Part shown: positions 9,299 through 17,708 of the stretch, in pieces
How the letters are laid out: each line of letters begins with the position of its first letter
Numbering within the stretch: the stretch's first letter is position 1
Source: Arenibacterium halophilum
GTDB lineage: Bacteria; Pseudomonadota; Alphaproteobacteria; Rhodobacterales; Rhodobacteraceae
Assembly (NCBI RefSeq): GCF_005938225.1
Contig: NZ_VCPC01000004.1
Location: forward strand, 248,001-312,000
Direction of reading: 5' to 3'
Length of the DNA stretch: 64,000 nt
Program-made: the position numbers and the translations under genes
Notes under the pieces: generated by a model
Seen by the model: only the letters and a program-made list of their open reading frames with translations
What the model was told of the DNA's origin: nothing
Database searches by the model: none

Positions 9299-10858
9299 CT
9301 ATTCGACCCATACTTCGACACGGCGATTGATCTTGCGGCCCCATTCGCTGTCGTCGCAGGCCATCGGCAGCGCCTCGCCAAAGGCTTCGGTTTCCAGGGC
9401 GGGCGCGGTGTCGCCCATGGCGCCGGCCATCTCTCGCACCGCGTCGCGCACATGCCGGGCGCGGGCGGCAGCGATGCGCCGGTTCGAAGCGGCCGCACCG
9501 TCACCATCGCTGAACCCGACAAACACCAATCGCCGGGCGCCGACGGCGCCGGTTTCCAACAGATCGGCCAAATACTCTACATTGGCCCGCGATTGCGCAT
9601 CCGGCCGCGACGAACCCGGTTCGAACCGGAACGACAGCGACAATCGCCGCAAGGGTGCCAGAAAGGCTGTCATCTCGCGCAGGTCATCCAGCGTCGTTTC
9701 CTGCCCCGCCGCCAAAATCGCATGGGCAAATCGCGCGCCCTGCGCATCTATCGGCATCTCTTCGGGGGCCTGATCGACGAATCCCGCGCGCCGGATCACG
9801 TTCTGCGCCATCGGGCCGCGCAGATATTTCAGGAATTCACGCCCTTCCTTTGGCAACCGCCGGGCCGGCAGGTACAGAAACACGGGCGACGTCAGGGGGT
9901 AATCTTCGGTCTTGATGCTGCGACGGCTGGGCGAAATCGCAAAGCCGCAGCCACCCGACAAAGGCAACACCCGCGCATCTCCGGTTTCGGCAAAGCTGGC
10001 CACGCCAATGCCGAAGGGATCGCGCGTGACGGCCCGCACCATATCGGCATTCAACCGATGCCGCTGTATTGTTTCGGCCAAAGCAAGCCCGCCGGGCGCC
10101 AGCACATAGTCTTCGACCGCCTGCGACAGGCCCGATCCTTGGGCTGGCATGTGCACGGAAATCGGCGCATCCGGTCCGCCAACCTCTGCCCAGTTCGTCA
10201 GGTCACCCGAATAAACGCGCGCAAGATCTGCCGCCGAAATCCGCCGGACAGGATTATCAGGCGCAACGATCGGCACCACCGCGTCCAGCGCCAAGACCCG
10301 ATGCGGAATTGTGCCATCGGGGCCAGTAAGCCCGGCCTCTTTCGCGAGCAACAGTTCGGTCGGGCGGATTTCACGCAAGGCCATCGCAATATCGGCCTCG
10401 TTGGCCAAGAGATCGGCAAAGCCTTCGTCGGTATTGGTCACGCGAAAACGCAGTCGCGCGCGCGGGTCTTGGGTGGTCCGGTCAATCAACTCGATCAACT
10501 GGTGCGACTCGTCGGTCTGACTGGCGCGGGTATCATATCCATTGCGCAGCGCGAAGCCTTCGACCAGCGCGGGCATCAACACGCGCGCGATGGTGGAGGA
10601 CCCGGAAAAGTCGATCTCGGCCACGAAATCAGACAGGCTGGGGCAGCCTGGCCCGTCGCACAGCACGCCCGACCCGTCCAGCGTCAGCTCTCCGAATTTG
10701 GTCTCGACGCGATAGAATTCGCCGTCATAGCCCAGCAGGGTCCCGGTGATTTCCACCGCACCGTCACGCGAAGTCAGCGTGATGTCCTGCGCGCGGGCCA
10801 GCGGCCCGAAAAGAAACAGAAAAAGTGCGGCGAATATCGCCGCACGATGCCAGATCAT
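9299..10858 (-). CDS. PstS-like substrate-binding domain fused to an OmpA C-terminal domain
   Basis: A 519-residue exported protein. Residues 1-23 form a signal peptide ending ARAQ. Around residues 85-360 the sequence reads as a phosphate-binding (PBP-like 2) domain: DFSGSSTIARVLMP, then VPIVAPDNPVRRISAADLARVYSGDLTNWAEVGG and a serine-rich ligand loop QGSGLSQAV. About residues 400-519 form an OmpA-like peptidoglycan-binding domain (FVGFSDGDGAAASNRRIAAAR, NRRVEVWV). The fusion suggests a periplasmic binding protein tethered to the wall. No PstCAB transporter is adjacent. The first about 60 mature residues look like a small extra domain. A 22-bp gap separates it from the upstream gene at 10881-11813. 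Confidence 0.85.
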   Translation of the reverse strand: MIWHRAAIFAALFLFLFGPLARAQDITLTSRDGAVEITGTLLGYDGEFYRVETKFGELTLDGSGVLCDGPGCPSLSDFVAEIDFSGSSTIARVLMPALVEGFALRNGYDTRASQTDESHQLIELIDRTTQDPRARLRFRVTNTDEGFADLLANEADIAMALREIRPTELLLAKEAGLTGPDGTIPHRVLALDAVVPIVAPDNPVRRISAADLARVYSGDLTNWAEVGGPDAPISVHMPAQGSGLSQAVEDYVLAPGGLALAETIQRHRLNADMVRAVTRDPFGIGVASFAETGDARVLPLSGGCGFAISPSRRSIKTEDYPLTSPVFLYLPARRLPKEGREFLKYLRGPMAQNVIRRAGFVDQAPEEMPIDAQGARFAHAILAAGQETTLDDLREMTAFLAPLRRLSLSFRFEPGSSRPDAQSRANVEYLADLLETGAVGARRLVFVGFSDGDGAAASNRRIAAARARHVRDAVREMAGAMGDTAPALETEAFGEALPMACDDSEWGRKINRRVEVWVE

Positions 10859-10880
10859 GGTGATGCCGTACCGTATCAGG

Positions 10881-11813
10881 TCAGTTCGCGGCGATCTTCA
10901 GATCATCCAGCAGATTATTCAACACCAGAAAGTCGCCCTTTGCGTCACAATCGGGAACCGAAAGAACCAGATCGCGGGTGCGCGGGGCCGACTCCGCGCC
11001 ACGCGGTGTGATCGATTGCGCGGCGATATCGCGACCGCAGTTCGCCTCTGTCACTTCGGCTTCGACGGTCAGCGCAACTGTGCCCGACTCGACCGCGCGT
11101 GAGGCGGGGAAGGTATACACCTCGGCCAGCCGCGGGTTCAGCGTGTCGGGATCGCCCAGCCGCACAACGCTGCCCCCAACCGGGCCGTCAGACTCGGCGT
11201 GCCCGGTCCAGACATGGCGGCCCGATCCGTAGTCTGCCTCGTATTCGCGGGCGTGAATTTGAAGCCCGGTCTCGCCGGTCCATTGCAGCGCCACGCGGTC
11301 ATAGTCGCTCAGGCTGGGCACTTCGGCTGAGGCAACGGCGCCTCCGGTCGGGGTTTCGACGATGAAGATCGCATCGCTGTTCAGCGCCGGGACAGTCACG
11401 CTCGCCGCGCCGGTCGTGTCCGTGGCAAGGGTAAACATCATGCCGCTGTGGTGCACGGTGATCCTGTCGTTTCGATTGCAAGGCGCAGCAATGTCCAGCG
11501 CCACACTGGCCGGTTCGACGGTAGAAGCCGCCACAGAGACAGTGCAATCGGCCGGCAGAGCGAGCGGTTGAGGCTCGATGACCATCGGCTCTTCCGCCGC
11601 ATCCATCGCCGCAATGTCAGCAGGTGCCGATGCCAGAATGATCTGCGACAGGTCCAGAGGTTCCGCCGTAACAGCTGGCTGAGGCGCCAGCATGACCGAC
11701 GCCGCCATCCGGCCAGTCGTTTCCGGCCCCCCGGTACGTTGCATGAAGTACCCGACGCCCAGCGCGCAGCTAAGCGTGGCAACGCTGGTTGCGATCAATC
11801 TGGTCTTGGGCAT
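10881..11813 (-). CDS. Conserved envelope protein of unknown function
   Basis: I do not recognise a named family. The 310-residue protein has an N-terminal hydrophobic segment (about residues 5-22) that could be a signal anchor, a proline/alanine-rich linker, and a mostly beta, acidic C-terminal part with several cysteines (CTVS, CNRN, NCGRD, PDCD) that could form disulfides in the periplasm. The ATG at 11813 follows GGAGAATGAG; an upstream in-frame codon (11858) lacks a site. It lies between secA and the PstS/OmpA gene on the same strand and may share a transcript with them, but nothing in the protein links it to secretion. Confidence 0.7.
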   Translation of the reverse strand: MPKTRLIATSVATLSCALGVGYFMQRTGGPETTGRMAASVMLAPQPAVTAEPLDLSQIILASAPADIAAMDAAEEPMVIEPQPLALPADCTVSVAASTVEPASVALDIAAPCNRNDRITVHHSGMMFTLATDTTGAASVTVPALNSDAIFIVETPTGGAVASAEVPSLSDYDRVALQWTGETGLQIHAREYEADYGSGRHVWTGHAESDGPVGGSVVRLGDPDTLNPRLAEVYTFPASRAVESGTVALTVEAEVTEANCGRDIAAQSITPRGAESAPRTRDLVLSVPDCDAKGDFLVLNNLLDDLKIAAN

Positions 11814-11924
11814 CTCATTCTCCGGCGATGTGGCGAGCATCCCAGAGCTTGCAGGCAATCGCGGCCAAGGTGTGGCCGCGATGCGGAGTCATTCAGGCGC
11901 AACGCCCTGACTGGTCACATCAGG

Positions 11925-14615
11925 TCAGGCGACCTTACCGTGGCAATGTTTAAATTTCTTGCCACTGCCACAGGGGCAGGGATCGTTGCGGCTGGGGTTG
12001 CCCCAGGTTGCGGGGTCGTTTTCGTCGAACCCCGCTGTTGCTTCGCCCGTCGGTGCAGGCTCGGGCTGCGCGGGGGCGGCCGTTTGCCCCTGCTGGGCAA
12101 GATAGTCTTCCATCATCTTGCGCTGTTCGTCCTCGGACGGCAGGCGCAGGCTTGACAGGGTTTGCGTGACGGTCAGGCGCAGGCTGTCGAGCATGTTTTC
12201 AAACAGCGCAAAGCCTTCGTTCTTGTATTCGTTCAGCGGATCGCGCTGCGCATAGCCGCGGAAGCCAACGACCGAGCGCAGATGCTCCAGCGTCAGCAGG
12301 TGTTCACGCCACTTGCTGTCGATGCTTTGCAGCAGCACCTGCTTTTCGATGTTGCGCATGTTGTCGGGGCCGAACTCGCTGGCCTTCTTGGCCATATGTT
12401 CGTCCGACGCCTTGACCAGCCGTTCGCGGATCGCTTCGTCGTCCACACCATCCTCGGCGGCCCAATCGATCACCGGCACATCCATGCCCAGCTTTTCGAT
12501 CACCTGCGCATACAGCCCGTGGGTATCCCACTGTTCCGCGTAGGATTTTGCCGGAATATGTTCGTCCACCAGATCGTCGATCACCTGATGGCGCATGTCA
12601 GCGGCGATTTCGGCCAGATCCTCTGCTTCCATGATTTCGCGACGCTGCGCAAAGATCACCTTGCGCTGGTCGTTCATCACGTCGTCGAATTTCAGCAACT
12701 GCTTGCGGATGTCGAAGTTGCGGCCTTCAACCTTCGCCTGCGCGCGTTCCAGCGATTTGTTGACCCAAGGGTGAACGATCGCCTCGCCTTCTTTCAGGCC
12801 CAGCGTTTTCAACACCTTGTCGAGCCGTTCTGACCCGAAGATGCGCATCAGGTCGTCTTCGAGGCTGAGGAAGAACGCCGTGCGCCCCGGGTCGCCCTGA
12901 CGGCCCGAACGGCCGCGCAGCTGGTTGTCGATCCGGCGGCTTTCGTGCCGTTCCGAGGCCAGAACGCACAGACCACCGGCCTCTTTCACCTTGCGGTTCT
13001 CTTCGGCGTGGCGCGCGGTTTCATCTTTTCGGACCTGTTCCGGGTCGGCGTCGGGGTTCGCTTCCAGCGCCTCGAGCACCTTGGATTCGACGTTGCCGCC
13101 CAGCTGAATGTCGGTGCCGCGCCCGGCCATGTTGGTGGCGATGGTCACAGCGCCCAGCTTGCCCGCATCAGCGACGATATTGGCTTCCTGTTCGTGCTGG
13201 CGTGCGTTCAGAACGTTATGTGCGATGCCTTCGGCGGTCAGCATCTGGCTAAGCATTTCCGATTTCTCAATCGAGGTGGTGCCCACCAGAACCGGCTGGC
13301 CCTTGGCATGGGCGGCTTTCACCTCTTCGATCATCGCAAGGTATTTCTCGCGCGCGGTGCGGTACACCTGATCGTCTTCGTCTACCCGGGCAATCGGTAC
13401 GTTGGTCGGAATCTCGACCACGCCAAGGCCATAGATTTCCTGGAATTCTTCGGCCTCGGTGGTGGCGGTGCCAGTCATCCCGGCCAGCTTTTCATAGAGG
13501 CGGAAGTAGTTCTGGAAGGTGATCGACGCCATCGTGACGTTCTCGGGCTTGATATCAACGCCTTCCTTCGCCTCGATTGCCTGATGCAGCCCGTCCGACA
13601 GGCGGCGCCCGGCCATCATGCGGCCCGTGAATTCGTCAACCAGCACGACCTCGCCGTTGCGAACCATGTAATCCTTGTCTTTCAGGAACAGCTTGTGCGC
13701 CCGCAGACCCTGGTTCACGTGGTGAACGATCGTGGTGCTTTCGGGATCGTACAGCGTCTGGCCTTCTTCGAGGAAACCGCGCGCGTGCAACTGGTCTTCC
13801 AGGTATTCATTGCCCTCGTCGGTGAACGTCACCTGACGCGACTTTTCGTCGATGGTGAAATGTTCTTCTGTCAGAGACGGGATCAGAGCGTCAATCGCCT
13901 GGTACAGATCGGACCGGTCGGTCGCCATGCCGGAAATCACCAGCGGGGTCCGCGCCTCGTCGATCAGGATGCTGTCGACTTCGTCCACGATGGCAAAGAA
14001 ATGCTGTTTCTGGTGCACCTGCGCCAGATCCGATTTCATGTTGTCGCGCAGGTAATCGAACCCGAATTCATTGTTCGTGCCATAGGTGATGTCGCTGGTA
14101 TAGGCGGCCATCTTTTCTTCGGGCGGCTGCTCGGAATAGATCACACCGCTGGACAGCCCCAAGGCCGCGAAAACCTTGCCCATCCATTCAGAGTCGCGGC
14201 GGGCGAGGTATTCGTTGACCGTTACCACATGCACGCCCTTGCCCGGCAGCGCGTTCAGATAGGCGGCGAAGGTCGCCGTCAGCGTCTTGCCTTCACCCGT
14301 CTTCTGCTCGGCGATATTGCCGCGGTGCAGGAAGATCGCGCCCATCAGCTGCGTATCAAACGCGCGCAGGCCTAGGGCCCGCTTGGCGGCTTCGCGGCAG
14401 TTGGCAAAAGCCTCAGGCAGCAGATCGTCAAGGCTGTCGCCCTGCATCGCGCGCTTGGCCAGCTCTTCCGTCTTGGCCTTCAGCCCGGCATCGTCCAGCT
14501 TGGCGAATTCGTCTTCCAGATCGTTGATCTGTGCAACCAGAGGGCGGACTGCCTTGATCATTCGGTCGTTCGGTGTGCCGAACACCTTTTTTGCAAGTGT
14601 TCCGATACCCAGCAT
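11925..14615 (-). CDS. secA: Preprotein translocase ATPase SecA
   Basis: Motor ATPase that pushes preproteins through SecYEG. The 896-residue protein has Walker A in [15 protein letters not shown], Walker B in [16 protein letters not shown], the second nucleotide-binding half with [13 protein letters not shown], and a C-terminal SecB/zinc-binding tail ([16 protein letters not shown]). The ATG at 14615 follows GGAGAG; the in-frame extension of 34 residues has no family counterpart. It is divergent from the parvulin gene at 14791, with a shared 175-bp control region. Confidence 0.98.
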   Translation of the reverse strand: MLGIGTLAKKVFGTPNDRMIKAVRPLVAQINDLEDEFAKLDDAGLKAKTEELAKRAMQGDSLDDLLPEAFANCREAAKRALGLRAFDTQLMGAIFLHRGNIAEQKTGEGKTLTATFAAYLNALPGKGVHVVTVNEYLARRDSEWMGKVFAALGLSSGVIYSEQPPEEKMAAYTSDITYGTNNEFGFDYLRDNMKSDLAQVHQKQHFFAIVDEVDSILIDEARTPLVISGMATDRSDLYQAIDALIPSLTEEHFTIDEKSRQVTFTDEGNEYLEDQLHARGFLEEGQTLYDPESTTIVHHVNQGLRAHKLFLKDKDYMVRNGEVVLVDEFTGRMMAGRRLSDGLHQAIEAKEGVDIKPENVTMASITFQNYFRLYEKLAGMTGTATTEAEEFQEIYGLGVVEIPTNVPIARVDEDDQVYRTAREKYLAMIEEVKAAHAKGQPVLVGTTSIEKSEMLSQMLTAEGIAHNVLNARQHEQEANIVADAGKLGAVTIATNMAGRGTDIQLGGNVESKVLEALEANPDADPEQVRKDETARHAEENRKVKEAGGLCVLASERHESRRIDNQLRGRSGRQGDPGRTAFFLSLEDDLMRIFGSERLDKVLKTLGLKEGEAIVHPWVNKSLERAQAKVEGRNFDIRKQLLKFDDVMNDQRKVIFAQRREIMEAEDLAEIAADMRHQVIDDLVDEHIPAKSYAEQWDTHGLYAQVIEKLGMDVPVIDWAAEDGVDDEAIRERLVKASDEHMAKKASEFGPDNMRNIEKQVLLQSIDSKWREHLLTLEHLRSVVGFRGYAQRDPLNEYKNEGFALFENMLDSLRLTVTQTLSSLRLPSEDEQRKMMEDYLAQQGQTAAPAQPEPAPTGEATAGFDENDPATWGNPSRNDPCPCGSGKKFKHCHGKVA

Positions 14616-14656
14616 GCTCTCTCCAGCCGATCTGACGTTTTCGTGGTTGTCGCAGG

Positions 14657-14683
14657 CTTGCCCGCCTGTCACGCTCCCCATAG
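14657..14683 (+). promoter_or_regulatory. RpoH-like promoter upstream of the parvulin gene
   Basis: CTTGCCC (14657-14663) and CCCCATAG (14676-14683) are separated by 12 nt, close to the enterobacterial heat-shock consensus CTTGAAA, 11-16 nt, CCCCAT. It points toward the gene at 14791 and would give a leader of about 100 nt. Confidence 0.5.
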
Positions 14684-14790
14684 ATACGGGGGTGAACGAC
14701 GGCCCTGCCAAGGCCACACCGCGATGTAAGGGGCAGGGTTTAGAGTGTCAACGGCGCGCCCGGTCGCGCGCCCAGAATAGGAAGATTTCC

Positions 14791-15642
14791 ATGCCCAAAG
14801 GTCTCACTTTTGCGACAACGCTGGCGTTTGCCGCCGTGATGGCGCTGCCGCAGCTCGCCATTGCCGAACCCGATGCGGATACCTTGGTGGCCCGTGTCAA
14901 CAATCAGGATATCACGCTGGGCCATGTCATCGTGGCCACGGCCACGCTGCCGCAACAGTACCGCCAGCTGCCGCCGGACGTGCTGTACAACGCGGTGGTT
15001 GATCAGCTGATCCAGCAAACCGCGCTGTCCGATGCCTATCAAGGCAACCCCCCGCGCCATGTTCAACTGTCGCTGGACAACGAACGCCGCTCGCTGATTG
15101 CCGCCGCCGAGATCGAAAATATCATGGCCGACGCGGTGACCGACGCCGATATCAAGGCCGCATATGATGCGAAATACGCCGACGGCTTTGGCGGCGACGA
15201 ATTCAACGCCTCGCATATCCTTGTCGAAACCGAAGACGAGGCAAACGCGATCAAGGACGAACTGGACGCAGGCGCCGATTTCGCCACCGTCGCCAAGGAA
15301 AAATCGACAGGTCCCTCGGGCCCCAACGGGGGAGAACTGGGTTGGTTCGGTATGGGCGCGATGGTCCCCGAGTTTGAAACCGCCGTTGTCGCGCTGGAGC
15401 CCGAAACCGTCTCCGACCCGGTGCAGACGCAATTCGGCTGGCATGTGATCCGCCTGAATGAAAAGCGCAAATCCGAAGCCCCCGCTCTGGATGAGGTGCA
15501 GGGCCAGCTGGGCGAAGAACTGCGCAAGCAGGCCGTGCAGGACCGGGTCGAACTGCTGACGCGCGAAGCCACGATTGAACGCCCCGAGGTCGAAGGCTTG
15601 TCGCCTGAAATCATCAACAACCTTGATCTGATTCGGAACTGA
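14791..15642 (+). CDS. Periplasmic parvulin-type peptidyl-prolyl isomerase
   Basis: The 283-residue protein has a signal peptide (residues 1-23, ending AIA) and a single PpiC rotamase domain at about residues 135-235 (ASHILVETEDEA, GGELGWFGMGAMVPEFE, QTQFGWHVIRL). Flanking helices resemble SurA or PrsA-like foldases, so it probably assists proteins leaving the Sec channel. That fits the divergent neighbour secA. The ATG at 14791 follows AGGAAGATTTCC. An in-frame extension of 168 residues upstream lies antisense to secA and is not real. The stop is 3 bp before argJ, so the genes are probably cotranscribed. Confidence 0.88.
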   Translation: MPKGLTFATTLAFAAVMALPQLAIAEPDADTLVARVNNQDITLGHVIVATATLPQQYRQLPPDVLYNAVVDQLIQQTALSDAYQGNPPRHVQLSLDNERRSLIAAAEIENIMADAVTDADIKAAYDAKYADGFGGDEFNASHILVETEDEANAIKDELDAGADFATVAKEKSTGPSGPNGGELGWFGMGAMVPEFETAVVALEPETVSDPVQTQFGWHVIRLNEKRKSEAPALDEVQGQLGEELRKQAVQDRVELLTREATIERPEVEGLSPEIINNLDLIRN

Positions 15643-15645
15643 TAG

Positions 15646-16881
15646 ATGGGCAAAACTCTGGCTGTGTCTCCGCTGGCTCCGGCCAGCTTTCCCGAGCTAC
15701 CGGTGATTTCGGGCGTGCGCTTTGCCAGCGCCGAGGCCGGCGTGCGCTATAAGAACCGCACCGATGTGATGCTGGCAGTGCTTGCGCCCGGCAGCACGGT
15801 GGCGGGCGTGTTCACGCGCTCGGCCACGCGGTCGGCACCGGTTTTGGATTGCCAGTCCAAACTGGCGGCGGGCGGCGGCGCCAGCGATGCCGGCGCCGCG
15901 ATCCTTGTGAATTCGGGCAATTCCAACGCCTTCACCGGCGCGCGCGGGCAAACCTCGGTCGCCGAGCTGTGCATGGCTGCCGAAAAGGCCACCGGCGTTC
16001 CGCAGTCCCGAATCTTCACCGCCTCCACCGGCGTGATCGGCGAACCGCTGCCACATGAGCGCATCGTCGCCAAGCTGGACGAGCTGACGGGCAACCTGAG
16101 CGAAGATGCGATCAAGGGCTCGGCCCGCGCGATCATGACCACAGACACCTTCCCCAAGGGCGCGTGCAAATCGGTCACGATCGATGGCAAGACGGTTCAG
16201 ATCGCGGGCATCGCCAAGGGATCGGGCATGATCGCGCCCGATATGGCGACGATGCTGGTCTACATCTTCACCGATGCCGTGGTCGAACAGGGCGCGCTGC
16301 AATCGATGCTGTCGTCGTTGACCGACCGCACCTTCAACTGCATCACGGTGGACAGCGACACCTCGACCTCGGACAGCCTGATGCTGGCCGCTACGGGGGC
16401 CTCGGGCGTTGATGCCAGCAACAGCGATGCCTTCCGCACCGCCTTGTCGGACGTGATGCTGGACCTTGCACACCAGGTGGTGCGCGACGGCGAAGGCGCT
16501 ACGAAATTCGTGGAAATCCGCGTGACAGGCGCGGCCAGCGATGCCGATGCCAAGGTGCACGGGCTGGCCATCGCGAACTCTCCGCTGGTGAAAACTGCCA
16601 TCGCCGGCGAAGATCCGAACTGGGGCCGTGTTGTCATGGCCATCGGCAAATCCGGCGCCGCGGCTGACCGTGATCTGCTGTCAATCTGGTTCGGCGATGT
16701 GTTGGTGGCCGAAAAAGGCTGGGTCAGTCCCGACTATAAAGAAGCCGACGGCGCCGCCCACATGAAGGGGCAAGATCTGGTGATTCGTGTCGATCTGGGC
16801 CTAGGCGATGGCGCTTCTACTGTCTGGACCTGCGATCTGACCCACGGTTACATCGACATCAACGCCGACTACCGGTCGTGA
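15646..16881 (+). CDS. argJ: Bifunctional glutamate N-acetyltransferase / amino-acid acetyltransferase
   Basis: Catalyses the first and fifth steps of arginine synthesis by recycling acetyl groups from N-acetylornithine to glutamate. The 411-residue precursor has the self-cleavage site in KGSGMIAPDMATML (cut between Ala and Thr to give alpha and beta chains), plus NSGNSNAFTG and EDPNWGRVVMAIGKSG, all standard for ArgJ. It starts 3 bp after the parvulin stop and ends with a GTGA overlap with mutT. argG lies separately at 42564-43781. Confidence 0.95.
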   Translation: MGKTLAVSPLAPASFPELPVISGVRFASAEAGVRYKNRTDVMLAVLAPGSTVAGVFTRSATRSAPVLDCQSKLAAGGGASDAGAAILVNSGNSNAFTGARGQTSVAELCMAAEKATGVPQSRIFTASTGVIGEPLPHERIVAKLDELTGNLSEDAIKGSARAIMTTDTFPKGACKSVTIDGKTVQIAGIAKGSGMIAPDMATMLVYIFTDAVVEQGALQSMLSSLTDRTFNCITVDSDTSTSDSLMLAATGASGVDASNSDAFRTALSDVMLDLAHQVVRDGEGATKFVEIRVTGAASDADAKVHGLAIANSPLVKTAIAGEDPNWGRVVMAIGKSGAAADRDLLSIWFGDVLVAEKGWVSPDYKEADGAAHMKGQDLVIRVDLGLGDGASTVWTCDLTHGYIDINADYRS

Positions 16882-17285
16882 GTGGGTTGAAAACCGTTCT
16901 GGTCTCGGCCGTCGCTTTGATTGATCGCGACGGCCGGGTGCTTCTGGCCCAACGCCCCGAAGGCAAGGCCATGGCCGGACTATGGGAGTTTCCGGGCGGC
17001 AAAGTTGAACCGGGCGAAACGCCCGAGGCGGCGTTGATTCGCGAACTGCACGAAGAGTTGGGGATCGAGACCTGGCAATCCTGTCTGGCACCGCTGACAT
17101 TCGCCAGCCACAGCTATGACAGCTTTCATTTGCTGATGCCGCTGTTCGCCTGCCGGAAGTGGCAGGGCACCCCTCAGCCGCGCGAAGGACAGCGCCTTGC
17201 ATGGGCGCGACCCAATGAAATGCGCAGCTATCCGATGCCCGAGGCCGACGTTCCGCTGATAGCGATTCTACGCGATTGGCTGTAG
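16878..17285 (+). CDS. mutT: 8-oxo-dGTP diphosphatase (Nudix)
   Basis: Hydrolyses oxidised dGTP to keep it out of DNA. The 135-residue protein has a full Nudix box, from GGKVEPGETPEAALIRELHE through ELGI, and the MutT-like AGLWEFPGGK before it. The start is a GTG that overlaps the argJ stop (GTGA), indicating translational coupling. No hairpin follows closely. Related Nudix enzymes with other substrates cannot be excluded from sequence alone. Confidence 0.88.
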   Translation: MSGLKTVLVSAVALIDRDGRVLLAQRPEGKAMAGLWEFPGGKVEPGETPEAALIRELHEELGIETWQSCLAPLTFASHSYDSFHLLMPLFACRKWQGTPQPREGQRLAWARPNEMRSYPMPEADVPLIAILRDWL

Positions 17286-17490
17286 TTCGCCTGTGATGTG
17301 CATGTAACTAAACGATAAATTCATGCCTCTTGCATGTATATACAGTTTTTGCACAGGATCTGGGCGCCGCTTCATCGTTTCGCCACAAATTTCTGCATGT
17401 GAACTTAATATTAACTCTCGCTATATTATTTGTTTGACCGTATTTTTTTCTTACACAGCAACAGTTCGGTTCTTTTGGGGAGGATTCGAC

Positions 17491-17625
17491 ATGTTACGTA
17501 CCATCACACTTGGCACTTCAGTCACGATTCAGGGAATGTTCGTCCGGGACTATCCGGATGGAAAAATCGCTGTTCGCGACGGAAACACGATCTACACGGG
17601 GAAACCGGTGAAAACCGCCGCCTGA
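17491..17625 (+). CDS. 44-residue conserved-looking small protein
   Basis: A short frame beginning MLRTITLGTSVTIQG is preceded by a strong ribosome site (GGGGAGGA, 7 nt before the ATG) and ended by a clear bidirectional terminator. The product is compact and probably all-beta (alternating hydrophobics in TITLGTSVTIQG, GKIAVRDGNTIYTG), with no signal peptide or membrane segment. I know of no function. The upstream 200 bp are unusually AT-rich for this genome (TTAATATTAA, TATATTATT), which suggests a strong promoter. An in-frame ATG at 17323 would add 56 residues but has no ribosome site and implausible composition. Confidence 0.7.
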   Translation: MLRTITLGTSVTIQGMFVRDYPDGKIAVRDGNTIYTGKPVKTAA

Positions 17626-17649
17626 TCGAAGCTTCCACTCACGAAACGG

Positions 17650-17681
17650 AAAAAGGCACAGTCGCAAGACCGTGCCTTTTT
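17650..17681. terminator. Bidirectional intrinsic terminator
   Basis: A perfect 10-bp stem (17650-17659 with 17672-17681) has AAAAA on its left and TTTTTT on its right. It can end both the small gene at 17491 on the plus strand and the infB operon on the minus strand. Confidence 0.88.
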
Positions 17682-17708
17682 TAGTATTTTGTGATGTGCG
17701 ACCCAGGC

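Noticed and set aside
9452-11011. A 519-residue plus-strand frame opposite the PstS/OmpA gene
   Set aside because: Complement of a well-supported gene with a signal peptide and two domains; composition is that of an antisense frame.
12945-14375. A 476-residue plus-strand frame opposite secA
   Set aside because: Shadow of secA. No start context, no domain, and low-complexity His/Gln/Asp composition.
14287-14790. An in-frame extension of the parvulin gene into secA
   Set aside because: Lies antisense to secA. The signal peptide at 14791 with its ribosome site marks the true start.
17323-17490. Start of the small gene at ATG 17323
   Set aside because: No ribosome site, and the added 56 residues lie in the AT-rich presumed promoter.
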